This document shows positions 1-6,195 of a stretch of DNA of 11,610 nt, piece by piece (the stretch's first letter is position 1; every line of letters begins with the position of its first letter). The position numbers and the translations under genes were made by a program. Origin of the DNA: an uncultured Pseudomonadota bacterium (GTDB taxonomy: Bacteria; Pseudomonadota; Gammaproteobacteria; Burkholderiales; SG8-39); NCBI GenBank assembly GCA_903909415.1, contig CAIVVS010000331.1:1-11610 (forward strand), read 5' to 3'. Under the pieces are notes generated by a model. It worked only from the letters and a program-made list of their open reading frames with translations, did not search any database and had not been told where the DNA came from.

Positions 1-305
1 TCAGCAGCGCGCGCCGGCTGCCGGGGCTGGAGGACGTGCCCACCATGGCCGAGACCTATCCGGGCTTCGTCTACGTCGGCTGGTTCGCGCTGGTCGCGCC
101 GTCGGGCACGCCCGCCGAGGCGGTGCGCCGCCTGAACCGCGAACTCGACGCGGCGCTGTCGCAGGCGGACATCGTGCAGAAGCTGCGCGCCATGGGCATC
201 TATCCCGATGGTGCCGGCACGCCGGAGCAGATGGACGAGTTCCTGAAATCCGAGCGGGCGCGCTGGTCGAAGACCGTCAAGGACATCGGCATCGAGCCGG
301 AGTAG
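1..305 (+). CDS. Bug-family tripartite tricarboxylate transporter substrate-binding protein, C-terminal part
   Basis: The open frame enters from the left edge (first complete codon at base 3) and stops at TAG 303-305, giving about 100 residues of a protein whose family is usually 320-330 residues. The fragment carries the typical Bug C-terminal signature: a 'LPGLEDVPTMAE' stretch, then 'GWFALVAPSGTPAEAVRRLN' and a helical end with 'LRAMGI' and a 'RWSKTVKDIGIEPE' tail. Bug proteins are periplasmic two-lobed binders of carboxylates that deliver ligand to TctAB-type membrane subunits or act as sensors; this is family knowledge. The ligand cannot be inferred because the N-terminal binding loop is outside the window. 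An in-frame GTG at 36 and ATG at 45 lie inside the conserved domain and are not starts. The gene converges on the minus-strand dehydrogenase that ends at 322. Confidence 0.9.
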   Translation, partial: SSARRLPGLEDVPTMAETYPGFVYVGWFALVAPSGTPAEAVRRLNRELDAALSQADIVQKLRAMGIYPDGAGTPEQMDEFLKSERARWSKTVKDIGIEPE

Positions 306-311
306 GCATGC

Positions 312-333
312 CGGCGCGCGCTCAGGCGCGCCG
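312..333. terminator. GC hairpin between convergent genes, possible bidirectional terminator
   Basis: Bases 312-319 pair perfectly with 326-333 (8 bp, all G/C) around a 6-nt loop. The hairpin sits across the two convergent stop codons (TAG ending at 305 on plus, TGA at 324-322 on minus). There is no T-tract on either side, so intrinsic termination is uncertain. Position is the main argument. Confidence 0.35.
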
Positions 334-1197
334 CAGCGCCGCCATCACCGCGTCCAGCGTCGCCGGTTCCTGGTCCTTGAAGGCTTCCAGCCGCGAGTAG
401 ACCTCGGCTGCGGCCAGGTGGAAGCCGCCCGGCAGGCCGGCGGCCTCGAAGGTCTGCGCGATCTCCTGCATCTCGCCCACCCAGCGCCACGCCTTGCCGC
501 TGGTGGCGGCGACATACTCCGAGCGCTTGCCGGTGCCCGGCTGCGAGCGCGCCCACTCTTCCACCAGCGCCGCGTCCACGCCCTCGTGGCGCGCGAGCGC
601 GCGTATGTCCGCCAGCAGCGCGGTCACGCCCTTGGTCCACGCGGCGTAGCACATCTTCAGCGCCGAGGCCGCGCCGACCGGACCGTCGATCACGATGCCC
701 TGCATGTCGCTGCCTTCGAAAAGCGCGGCGATGCGCCGCGCGCGTTCCTGCCCGGACGGCGCGGCGGACAGGAACAGCCGCGAACTGCTTCCCGTGCCCG
801 GCGGCAGGCCGACGATGCCGCCGTCGATGCAGGCCACGCCTTCGGGTGCGAGCACGGACTCGATCTCGCGCGCGGTCGCGGGCGACACCGCGTTCGCATC
901 CAGGTAGCAGCCGCGCCAGCCGAGTGCATTCGCAGTGCGCGCCACCTCGCGCGCCAGACCGGCTGCGCCGTGCGGCGGGCATACCGACACCACGGTTCCG
1001 GCGATGCGCAGCGCCTGCGCCAGGCTGCCCGCGTCCTCGATGCCTGCTTCGGCCGCGCGCTGGCGCGTCGCATCGCTGCGCCCGTCCAGCGGCGACACCA
1101 CGCGCACGCCGCGCTTCACCAGCACCGCGCCCATGCCCGCGCCCATGGCACCGGGATGGAGCAGGGCGATTACCTCTTCGTTCCCAGGGTTGTTCAC
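322..1197 (-). CDS. NAD(P)-dependent oxidoreductase, DUF1932 / 6-phosphogluconate dehydrogenase-like
   Basis: This is a 291-residue protein of the beta-hydroxyacid dehydrogenase superfamily. The N-terminal Rossmann domain has a glycine-rich loop 'HPGAMGAGMG' at residues 14-23 in place of the usual GxGxMG. 'LDANAVSP' (99-106) sits where related enzymes have 'DMSTxxP'. 'DGGIVG' (125-130) matches the substrate loop, and 'SALKMCYAAWTKG' (178-190) supplies K181, which aligns with the catalytic lysine. The C-terminal helical part (about 190-270) has the pattern of the DUF1932 domain. The reaction is probably NAD(P)-linked oxidation or reduction of a hydroxy acid or aldehyde acid; the substrate is unknown. 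The start is GTG at 1197, supported by a good Shine-Dalgarno AAGGA 7 nt upstream (1205-1209). The gene is divergent from the MFS pair and convergent with the Bug fragment. Confidence 0.85.
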   Translation of the reverse strand: MNNPGNEEVIALLHPGAMGAGMGAVLVKRGVRVVSPLDGRSDATRQRAAEAGIEDAGSLAQALRIAGTVVSVCPPHGAAGLAREVARTANALGWRGCYLDANAVSPATAREIESVLAPEGVACIDGGIVGLPPGTGSSSRLFLSAAPSGQERARRIAALFEGSDMQGIVIDGPVGAASALKMCYAAWTKGVTALLADIRALARHEGVDAALVEEWARSQPGTGKRSEYVAATSGKAWRWVGEMQEIAQTFEAAGLPGGFHLAAAEVYSRLEAFKDQEPATLDAVMAALRRA

Positions 1198-1214
1198 GGC
1201 CCTATCCTTCGAGT

Positions 1215-1232
1215 GACTGACAGTCGATTGTA
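1215..1232 (-). promoter_or_regulatory. -10-like box plus palindrome upstream of the DUF1932 dehydrogenase
   Basis: Read on the minus strand, TACAAT (complement of 1227-1232) is a good -10 hexamer. It is followed at once by the 11-bp palindrome GACTG-A-CAGTC (1215-1225), which would cover the expected transcription start. No convincing -35 box is seen at 16-18 bp. This would fit a repressor site, but no regulator gene is present in the window. Confidence 0.35.
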
Positions 1233-1255
1233 AAGACCCGGGGGGTGCGCCCGGC

Positions 1256-1261
1256 TATGAT
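1256..1261 (+). promoter_or_regulatory. -10-like box upstream of first MFS gene
   Basis: TATGAT at 1256-1261 matches 5 of 6 consensus -10 positions and lies 87 nt upstream of the MFS start at 1349. The context CTATGATGTCGCC resembles CTAGGATGTCGGC upstream of the 133-aa gene (3931-3943). No -35 hexamer is visible at normal spacing, so this is a weak call. Confidence 0.3.
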
Positions 1262-1348
1262 GTCGCCTCCACGCGATCCTGGTCGGCGCCCGCGGGCGCA
1301 GCACCGATCCCCGCAGCGGTGCCACGTGACAAACCAGGCGAATTCCGC

Positions 1349-2650
1349 ATGACCGATACCCAGAAAGAAGCCCCGGCACCCGGCGCCACGCCGGCGCCCG
1401 CCGCAAAGCCCAAGTCCTTCGCCGCGCTGCGCCACCCGGGTTTCCGCGTCTATTTCCTCGCCTCGTCGCTGGCGATGATGGGCGACAACATCGAGCACGT
1501 GATCAGCTACTGGATGCTGTACCAGCGCTTCCAGTCGCCGGCGCTGGGCGGCATCGCCATCCTGACGCACTGGCTGCCGTTCGTGTTCTTCTCGGTGTAC
1601 TTCGGCGCGCTGGCCGACCGCTTCGACCCGCGCCGCCTGATCCAGGTGTCCATGTGCCTCTACATGGGCGTGACCGTGTGCTGGGGCCTGCTGTTCCTCA
1701 CCGACACGCTGGAGATCTGGCACGCGGTGGTGCTGCTGTCGATCCACGGCATGGCGGGCGTCATGTGGCACCCGGGCATGCAGATGCTGATCCACAACAT
1801 CGTCGGGCGCGACAACCTGCAGAGCGCGGTGCGCCTGAACTCCACCGGGCGCACGCTGGGCGTGCTGCTCGGGCCGGGCGTGGGCGGCGCGCTGATGCTG
1901 CTGCTCGACCCGGCGATCGGCCTGCTGCTCAACGTGTTCTCGTATGTATGGCTGCTGGTCTGGCTGCAGCGCGCGCCCTACGGGCACAAGGACGTGGGCC
2001 ACGTGTCCGCCGCCAAGCCGGCCACCGGCCCGCGCATGGGCTACTTCGCCGACATACGCGACATCTTCCGCCAGGTGGCGCACAACCGCACCGTGACCTC
2101 GATGATCCTGCTGGCGGGGGCGTCCTCGCTGCTGGTGGGCAATGCCTTCCAGGCGCAGATGCCCGAGTTCGCGCACGACCTGGGCAACGACCACGCCGAC
2201 TTCAGCTACAGCATGCTGCTCGGGGCCAACGCCGCGGGCGCGCTGGCAGCCGGCATCATCCTGGAGTCGCGCAGCCTGCTCGCGGCCAACCCGCGCACCG
2301 CCATCCTGCTCACCATCGCCTGGTGCTTCGTGATTGCCGGCTTCGCCATGACCGACAGCTACCCGCTGGCGGTGTCGCTGATGTTCGTCGCCGGCTTCCT
2401 GAACCTCGCCTACAGCTCGATGTCGCAGACCCTGGTGCAGCTGCAGGCGCCGCCGCACCTGCGCGGCCGGCTGATCGGGCTGTACAACCTGGCCAACAAC
2501 GGCATGCGCGCCTTCAGCGGCCTGAGCGTGGGCGTGCTGGGCGCGGTGATCGGCATCCACTGGTCGCTCGCCCTGTCCTCGGTGGTGCTGCTGATGGTCA
2601 CCATGATCCTGCTGGCCTTCGCGATGCGCCCGGCGCACCGCGCCGGCTGA
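1349..2650 (+). CDS. MFS transporter (MFS_3/EntS-like), first of a tandem pair
   Basis: This is a 433-residue inner-membrane protein with about 12 hydrophobic segments. Residues 1-20 are an Ala/Pro-rich hydrophilic lead. The first membrane segment follows 'FAALRHPGFRVYF' (24-36) and contains unusual charged residues D46, E49 and H50. MFS motif A appears as 'GALADRFDPRRL' (86-97) in the loop between helices 2 and 3. A second conserved loop near the middle reads 'NAFQAQMPEFAHDLG'. By family this should be a proton-coupled exporter of small molecules (EntS and drug-efflux relatives); the substrate is unknown. ATG 1349 is chosen over an in-frame GTG at 1319, which has no Shine-Dalgarno; ATG has a weak AGGCG 9 nt upstream. 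The second MFS gene starts 20 nt after this stop, so the two are probably co-transcribed. Confidence 0.9.
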   Translation: MTDTQKEAPAPGATPAPAAKPKSFAALRHPGFRVYFLASSLAMMGDNIEHVISYWMLYQRFQSPALGGIAILTHWLPFVFFSVYFGALADRFDPRRLIQVSMCLYMGVTVCWGLLFLTDTLEIWHAVVLLSIHGMAGVMWHPGMQMLIHNIVGRDNLQSAVRLNSTGRTLGVLLGPGVGGALMLLLDPAIGLLLNVFSYVWLLVWLQRAPYGHKDVGHVSAAKPATGPRMGYFADIRDIFRQVAHNRTVTSMILLAGASSLLVGNAFQAQMPEFAHDLGNDHADFSYSMLLGANAAGALAAGIILESRSLLAANPRTAILLTIAWCFVIAGFAMTDSYPLAVSLMFVAGFLNLAYSSMSQTLVQLQAPPHLRGRLIGLYNLANNGMRAFSGLSVGVLGAVIGIHWSLALSSVVLLMVTMILLAFAMRPAHRAG

Positions 2651-2670
2651 GGCGGGGCAGGGGCCCGCGC

Positions 2671-3891
2671 ATGGCTGCGCCGGGGCAGCCGTCGTTCGCC
2701 GCGCTGCGCCACCCGGGCTACCGCTCGTATTTCGCCTGCTCGGCGCTGTCGATGATGGCCGACAGCATCGAGCACGTGATCAGCTACTGGATCCTGTTCG
2801 AGAAGTTCCAGTCCCCGGCGCTGGGCGGCGTGGCCATCCTCACCCACTGGCTGCCGTTCCTGTTCTTCTCGGTGTACTCGGGGGCGCTGGCCGACCGTTT
2901 CGACCCCAAGAAGGTGATGCTCGCCGGCATCGTGCTGTTCATGCTGGCGTCGCTCGGCTGGGGCGTGCTCTTCTACACCGACGCGCTGGAGCAGTGGCAC
3001 GCGATGGTGCTGCTGGTGATCCACGGCCTCGCGGGCGTGCTGTGGCAGCCGGCCAGCCAGCTGATCGTGCACGACATCGTCGGCCCCCGGGAGCTGCAGA
3101 GCGCGGTGCGCCTGATGTCCACCGCGCGCTACCTCGGCATCCTGCTGGGCGCGGCGGTCGGCGCGGTCCTGATGTCCCTGGCGGGCCCGGATACCGGCAT
3201 CCTGCTCAACATCCTGGTCTACCTGCCGCTGTTCATCTGGCTGCTGCGCGCGCCCTACGGCGCGGCGCCTGCCCCGGGCACGCGGCATTCGCCCGCGGGC
3301 ATCGCCAGCATCCTGCCGCTGGTGCGCGAGGTCTCCTCCAACCGCACCATCGTGTTCATGACGCTGCTCGCGGGGGCGGCCTCGCTGTTCGTCGGCAACG
3401 CCTACCAGCCGCAGATGCCGGAGTTCGCACACCACCTGGGCCACGCCGACGCGGGCATGGCCTACAGCATGCTGCTCTCGGCCGACGCCGCCGGGGCGCT
3501 GGTCGCCGGGCTGGTGCTGGAGAGCCGCTCGCTGCTGCCGGTGCGCGAACGCACCGCCTTCATCCTCACCATGCTGTGGTGCCTGGCCATCGCGGGCTTC
3601 GCCGCCTCGGACAACTACCTGCTGGCGCTGGCGATGCTGTTCATCGCCGGCTTCCTCAGCCTCGCCGCCAGCGCGATGTCGCAGACCCTGGTGCAACTGG
3701 CCGCGCCCGAGCACCTGCGCGGACGCATCGTCGGCCTGTACAACATGTCCGGGCTGGGGATGCGCGCCTTCAGCGGCGTCACCGTGGGCGTGCTGGGCGC
3801 GCTGATCGGCATCCACTGGTCGCTGGCGCTGTCGGCCATGGCCCTGCTCGCGCTGACCGCGGTGCTGCTGGGACTGTCGCACCGGCGGTGA
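2671..3891 (+). CDS. MFS transporter (MFS_3/EntS-like), second of a tandem pair
   Basis: This 406-residue paralogue of the preceding gene lacks its Ala/Pro-rich N-terminal lead. About 57 of the first 75 aligned residues are identical (counted by eye). The C-terminal stretch 'GVLGALIGIHWSLALS' is almost the same as the upstream copy. D31, E34 and H35 in helix 1 and motif A 'GALADRFDPKKV' (71-82) are conserved. The predicted fold is 12 membrane helices with both MFS halves intact, so this is a full transporter and not a fragment. ATG 2671 is preceded by a purine-rich GGCAGGGG. The pair may be two separate exporters of differing specificity or a heteromer. The larger open frame that runs into it from 1654 is an out-of-frame shadow of the upstream gene. 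Confidence 0.9.
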   Translation: MAAPGQPSFAALRHPGYRSYFACSALSMMADSIEHVISYWILFEKFQSPALGGVAILTHWLPFLFFSVYSGALADRFDPKKVMLAGIVLFMLASLGWGVLFYTDALEQWHAMVLLVIHGLAGVLWQPASQLIVHDIVGPRELQSAVRLMSTARYLGILLGAAVGAVLMSLAGPDTGILLNILVYLPLFIWLLRAPYGAAPAPGTRHSPAGIASILPLVREVSSNRTIVFMTLLAGAASLFVGNAYQPQMPEFAHHLGHADAGMAYSMLLSADAAGALVAGLVLESRSLLPVRERTAFILTMLWCLAIAGFAASDNYLLALAMLFIAGFLSLAASAMSQTLVQLAAPEHLRGRIVGLYNMSGLGMRAFSGVTVGVLGALIGIHWSLALSAMALLALTAVLLGLSHRR

Positions 3892-3902
3892 GCCCTGCAG
3901 GC

Positions 3903-3921
3903 GGGCGGCTCCGCGCCGCCC
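3903..3921 (+). terminator. hairpin after the MFS pair
   Basis: GGGCGGC (3903-3909) pairs perfectly with GCCGCCC (3915-3921) around a 5-nt loop, 11 nt after the MFS stop. No T-tract follows, so it may be a weak or Rho-assisted terminator or simply an mRNA 3' stabiliser. Confidence 0.4.
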
Positions 3922-3931
3922 CGGTCCGCGC

Positions 3932-3937
3932 TAGGAT
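3932..3937 (+). promoter_or_regulatory. -10-like box upstream of the 133-aa gene
   Basis: TAGGAT lies 57 nt upstream of the start at 3995 and downstream of the hairpin at 3903-3921, so it could give the small gene its own transcript. No -35 box is recognisable. Confidence 0.25.
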
Positions 3938-3960
3938 GTCGGCCTGAGCCCAAGAGCCAC

Positions 3961-3982
3961 CCGAGCGCCACCCGAGCGCCAC
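3961..3982 (+). repeat. two tandem copies of an 11-bp unit in the leader
   Basis: CCGAGCGCCAC occurs twice head to tail (3961-3971 and 3972-3982), ending 2 nt before the AGGAG Shine-Dalgarno of the next gene. Copy-number change here would alter the 5' leader but not the protein. Confidence 0.8.
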
Positions 3983-3994
3983 GCAGGAGCCGCC

Positions 3995-4396
3995 ATGGCC
4001 AAGCGCAAGCCCGTGTTCCCGAAGATCGACGTCGCCACCCTGTCCAACGGGTCGCTGCTGTGCACCGGCGACGGGCGCATGGTGGCCCCCGACGGCAGCC
4101 CGCACGTGCGACAGGCCGAGTTCCGCCTGCCGCTGCTGAAAAAGGGCGCCGCCGTGCAGGCCACCGTCTACCCGGTCAACAGCGAGGGCCCGGCATTCGT
4201 CATCTATGCGCTGGTGGTGAACCAGCTGCCGGGCGAGACCCAGGTCGGCATCTCGGCGCAGATCCAGTCACTGCCCATCACCACGCGCCCGTTCAGCGTG
4301 TCCGCGCTCAAGAAGTACGTGGTGCGCTGCTCCGTTTCCGTGGTCGGCAAGCCGGAGCAGCCTGCGCCATCGAAGGGAAAGAAAAAAGCTAAATAA
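3995..4396 (+). CDS. hypothetical protein, 133 aa, lysine-rich ends
   Basis: The family is not recognised. ATG 3995 has an AGGAG Shine-Dalgarno (3985-3989) 5 nt upstream, and the codon use matches its neighbours, which supports a real gene. The protein starts with a basic 'MAKRKPVFPK', has no signal peptide or membrane helix, and ends in a basic low-complexity tail 'GKKKAK'. The core (about 15-120) alternates short hydrophobic runs with Gly/Pro/Asn turns ('AEFRLPLLKKGAAVQATVYP', 'PAFVIYALVVNQL', 'VGISAQIQSLPI', 'KYVVRCSVSVVG'), suggesting a mostly beta-stranded domain of immunoglobulin or lectin type. Two cysteines are present. It lies between the MFS pair and the FAH gene, and its role is unknown. 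The lysine tail could suggest nucleic-acid or surface binding, but that is speculation. Confidence 0.75.
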   Translation: MAKRKPVFPKIDVATLSNGSLLCTGDGRMVAPDGSPHVRQAEFRLPLLKKGAAVQATVYPVNSEGPAFVIYALVVNQLPGETQVGISAQIQSLPITTRPFSVSALKKYVVRCSVSVVGKPEQPAPSKGKKKAK

Positions 4397-4434
4397 AACA
4401 GCGGGTTATGTGATTTTCGGGCTGTTTTCGCCCG
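4395..4434 (+). terminator. overlapping alternative hairpins after the 133-aa gene
   Basis: AAAACAGC (4395-4402) pairs perfectly with GCTGTTTT (4421-4428) across an 18-nt loop and overlaps the TAA stop (4394-4396). A second hairpin, CGGGC (4418-4422) with GCCCG (4430-4434), shares bases 4421-4422 with the first, so the two cannot form together. The first resembles a terminator with its T-run inside the 3' arm. Either could end the upstream transcript, or they could form a switchable leader for the FAH gene. Confidence 0.45.
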
Positions 4435-4507
4435 GAGGCGCAGCGAACCGCCCAGTTCCAGGCATCCATCGTCCAACCCACCGCCACCAACCAGGGAAGT
4501 CCGCACC

Positions 4508-5395
4508 ATGAAAATCTGCCAGTACAACAACCACCAGGCTGGCGCCGTCGTCGGCGACAAGGTCTACCCGATCGGCGACGCGCTGGTGAAGGCCGGCCAC
4601 GTGCGCGCCGGCTACACCATGCAGGAAGTCATCGACGCGCTGGCCAACAAGCCCGGCGCGATGGACAGCATCCGCGACGCCGAGAAGACCGGCGCGCCGC
4701 TGCCGCTGTCGGGCGTGAAGCTGCTCGCCCCCATCCTGAACCCGCCCACCATCTGGGCCGCCGCGGCCAACTACAAGGCCCACCAGGCCGAGATGATCGG
4801 CCGCGTGAAATCCGCCGACCGGTCCGACGCCACCAAGGAAGACCTGATGGCGGAGTTCTTCATGAAGCCCAACGCCTCGCTGATCGGCCCCGGCGGCCCG
4901 GTCGTGCTGCCGAAGGTGTCCAAGCACGTGGACTTCGAGTGCGAGCTGTGCGCGGTGATCGGCAAGCCCGGCAAGCACATCAGCGCCGACAACGCGCTGT
5001 CGCACGTGTTCGGCTACACCATCCTGTGGGACTTCAGCCAGCGCGATCCCTGGGGCATCGGCAAGCAGAACACGCGCAACATCAGGAAGGGCTTCGACAC
5101 CTTCACCGGCCTGGGCCCGTGGATCGTCACCGCCGACGAGATTCCCGACCCGCACGACATCCACTTCACCGTGGAGCAGAACGGCAACGTGGTGATGAAG
5201 GCGCACACCAAGGACATGATCTGCAACCTGTTCGACCACATCCCGTTCCTGTCGGCGTGCGTAACCCTGACGCCGGGCACACTGATCTCCACCGGCACGC
5301 CGGCCGGCGTGTCGCGCCTGGCGCATGGCGACAAGCTCAGGGGCACGATGGACAAGATCGGCACCATGGAAGTGGACGTGGTGGCGGAGAAGTAA
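4508..5395 (+). CDS. fumarylacetoacetate hydrolase (FAH) superfamily protein
   Basis: This 295-residue protein has the FAH C-terminal catalytic fold from about residue 80 onward. The metal-binding signature is clear: 'DFECEL' gives E144 and E146, and 'GYTILWDFSQRD' gives D175, the three acidic ligands for Mg/Mn in the family. 'LGPWIVTADEI', the conserved 'LISTGTPAGV' near the end and 'LRGTMDKIGTMEVDVV' complete the domain. Residues 1-75 form a small N-terminal domain. FAH relatives hydrolyse, hydrate or decarboxylate beta-keto acids in aromatic catabolism (fumarylpyruvate, oxopentenoate, acylpyruvates); which reaction applies here is not known. The protein is cytosolic. ATG 4508 is preceded by AGGGAAG. 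An intrinsic terminator follows at 5420-5452, so this is probably the last gene of its transcript. Confidence 0.88.
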   Translation: MKICQYNNHQAGAVVGDKVYPIGDALVKAGHVRAGYTMQEVIDALANKPGAMDSIRDAEKTGAPLPLSGVKLLAPILNPPTIWAAAANYKAHQAEMIGRVKSADRSDATKEDLMAEFFMKPNASLIGPGGPVVLPKVSKHVDFECELCAVIGKPGKHISADNALSHVFGYTILWDFSQRDPWGIGKQNTRNIRKGFDTFTGLGPWIVTADEIPDPHDIHFTVEQNGNVVMKAHTKDMICNLFDHIPFLSACVTLTPGTLISTGTPAGVSRLAHGDKLRGTMDKIGTMEVDVVAEK

Positions 5396-5419
5396 GCGCC
5401 ACGCAGCAGGCAGCAAACC

Positions 5420-5452
5420 GTGCCGGGCCGCTGATGCGGCCCGGTGCATTTT
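5420..5452 (+). terminator. intrinsic terminator after FAH gene
   Basis: CCGGGCCGC (5423-5431) pairs perfectly with GCGGCCCGG (5436-5444) around a TGAT loop. The stem can extend by G-U pairs and one G-C pair to 5420/5447, and TTTT (5449-5452) follows. This is the best rho-independent terminator in the window. It ends only 26 nt before the start of the next plus-strand gene. Confidence 0.75.
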
Positions 5453-5478
5453 CAGCGGGCAAGGACGGGGACGCGGCA

Positions 5479-6144
5479 ATGAGGATGTTCGACGTGGAGG
5501 CGGATGCGCGGCGCACCTTCGAGGTGATCGCCAACGGCGGCATCGCCGTGGTGCCCATGCACGTGGGCTATGCGGTGGTGGGCGCGACGTCCCGGGCGAT
5601 ACGCCGGGTGTTCGAGGCCAAGCGCCGCCAGCCGGCCAAGCTGAACGCGATCACCGGCTCGCCCGAGCTGCATCGCGATCTGCACATCGCCGACGAACGG
5701 GCGCGCGCGGTGGTGGACGCCATCACCGTGAAGTACGACCTGCCGCTCGGGACCATCGCGCCCTGCCACATGGACCACCCGATGCTGGCGAAGCTCGACC
5801 CGGACGTGCTGGCCCAGAGCACGCACGAGGGCACCATCGCCATGCTGCTGGGCGGCGGGCCCTTCCTCGCGGAACTCGGCCGGCTGTCCTGGGAGCACGA
5901 CCTGGCGGTGGTCGGATCGTCGGCCAACATCTCGCTCAAGGGCACCAAGTACCGCGTCGAGGACATCGAGCGCGAGGTGCTGGACGTGGCCGACCTGGTC
6001 ATCGACTACGGCCTGATGCGCTGGGTCGGCTACGGCACCTCGTCCACGATGCTGGACCTGCGCGACTTCCGCGTGGTGCGCAAGGGAGCGTGCTTCGACC
6101 TGATCACCGACCTGCTGCGGCGGCACTTCGCGATCGAACTGTAG
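5479..6144 (+). CDS. Sua5/YciO/YrdC-family protein (divergent threonylcarbamoyl-AMP synthase-like)
   Basis: This 221-residue protein matches the YrdC domain in order: 'GGIAVVPMHVGYAVVG' (20-35) where TsaC has a 'GGIVxxPTETxYGLG'-type strand, 'KRRQPAK' (48-54) for the KxR phosphate-binding motif, and 'SSANIS' (147-152) for the SxN motif. TsaC/Sua5 make threonylcarbamoyl-AMP for the t6A modification of ANN-reading tRNAs. The Thr-Glu-Thr segment of true TsaC is replaced here by Met-His-Val, so a different carbamoyl or nucleotide substrate is possible. ATG 5479 has a GGACGGGG stretch upstream; a second ATG two codons in (5485) is an alternative. The gene lies directly after a terminator and is convergent with the minus-strand Bug gene. 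Confidence 0.8.
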   Translation: MRMFDVEADARRTFEVIANGGIAVVPMHVGYAVVGATSRAIRRVFEAKRRQPAKLNAITGSPELHRDLHIADERARAVVDAITVKYDLPLGTIAPCHMDHPMLAKLDPDVLAQSTHEGTIAMLLGGGPFLAELGRLSWEHDLAVVGSSANISLKGTKYRVEDIEREVLDVADLVIDYGLMRWVGYGTSSTMLDLRDFRVVRKGACFDLITDLLRRHFAIEL

Positions 6145-6168
6145 TCACCGCACTGAGCGCGCTGGACC

Positions 6169-6194
6169 GGGGTCGCCGGCCCGGCAGCGGCCCC
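6169..6194. terminator. hairpin between convergent genes
   Basis: GGGGTCG (6169-6175) pairs with CGGCCCC (6188-6194; one G-U pair) across a 12-nt loop, between the plus-strand stop at 6144 and the minus-strand TAA at 6198-6196. No T-tract occurs on either side. This is the likely shared end point of both transcripts, by position. Confidence 0.4.
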
Positions 6195-6195
6195 C

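Noticed and set aside
1319..1348. GTG start adding ten residues to the first MFS protein
   Set aside because: There is no Shine-Dalgarno before it and the added residues are unlike MFS N-termini; ATG 1349 is preferred.
1202..2638. Long minus-strand open frame (478 codons) opposite the first MFS gene
   Set aside because: It is full of His/Gln/Arg/Ala repeats, as expected from the antisense of a GC-rich gene, and shows no domain. The plus-strand MFS frame explains the region.
1654..2670. Plus-strand open frame running into the second MFS gene
   Set aside because: It is the wrong frame of the first MFS gene (Arg/Ala/Gly-rich) and only becomes real protein from ATG 2671. It is not an MFS fusion.
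2410..3882. Minus-strand open frame (490 codons) opposite the second MFS gene
   Set aside because: Same low-complexity antisense composition; the coding MFS frame is on the plus strand.
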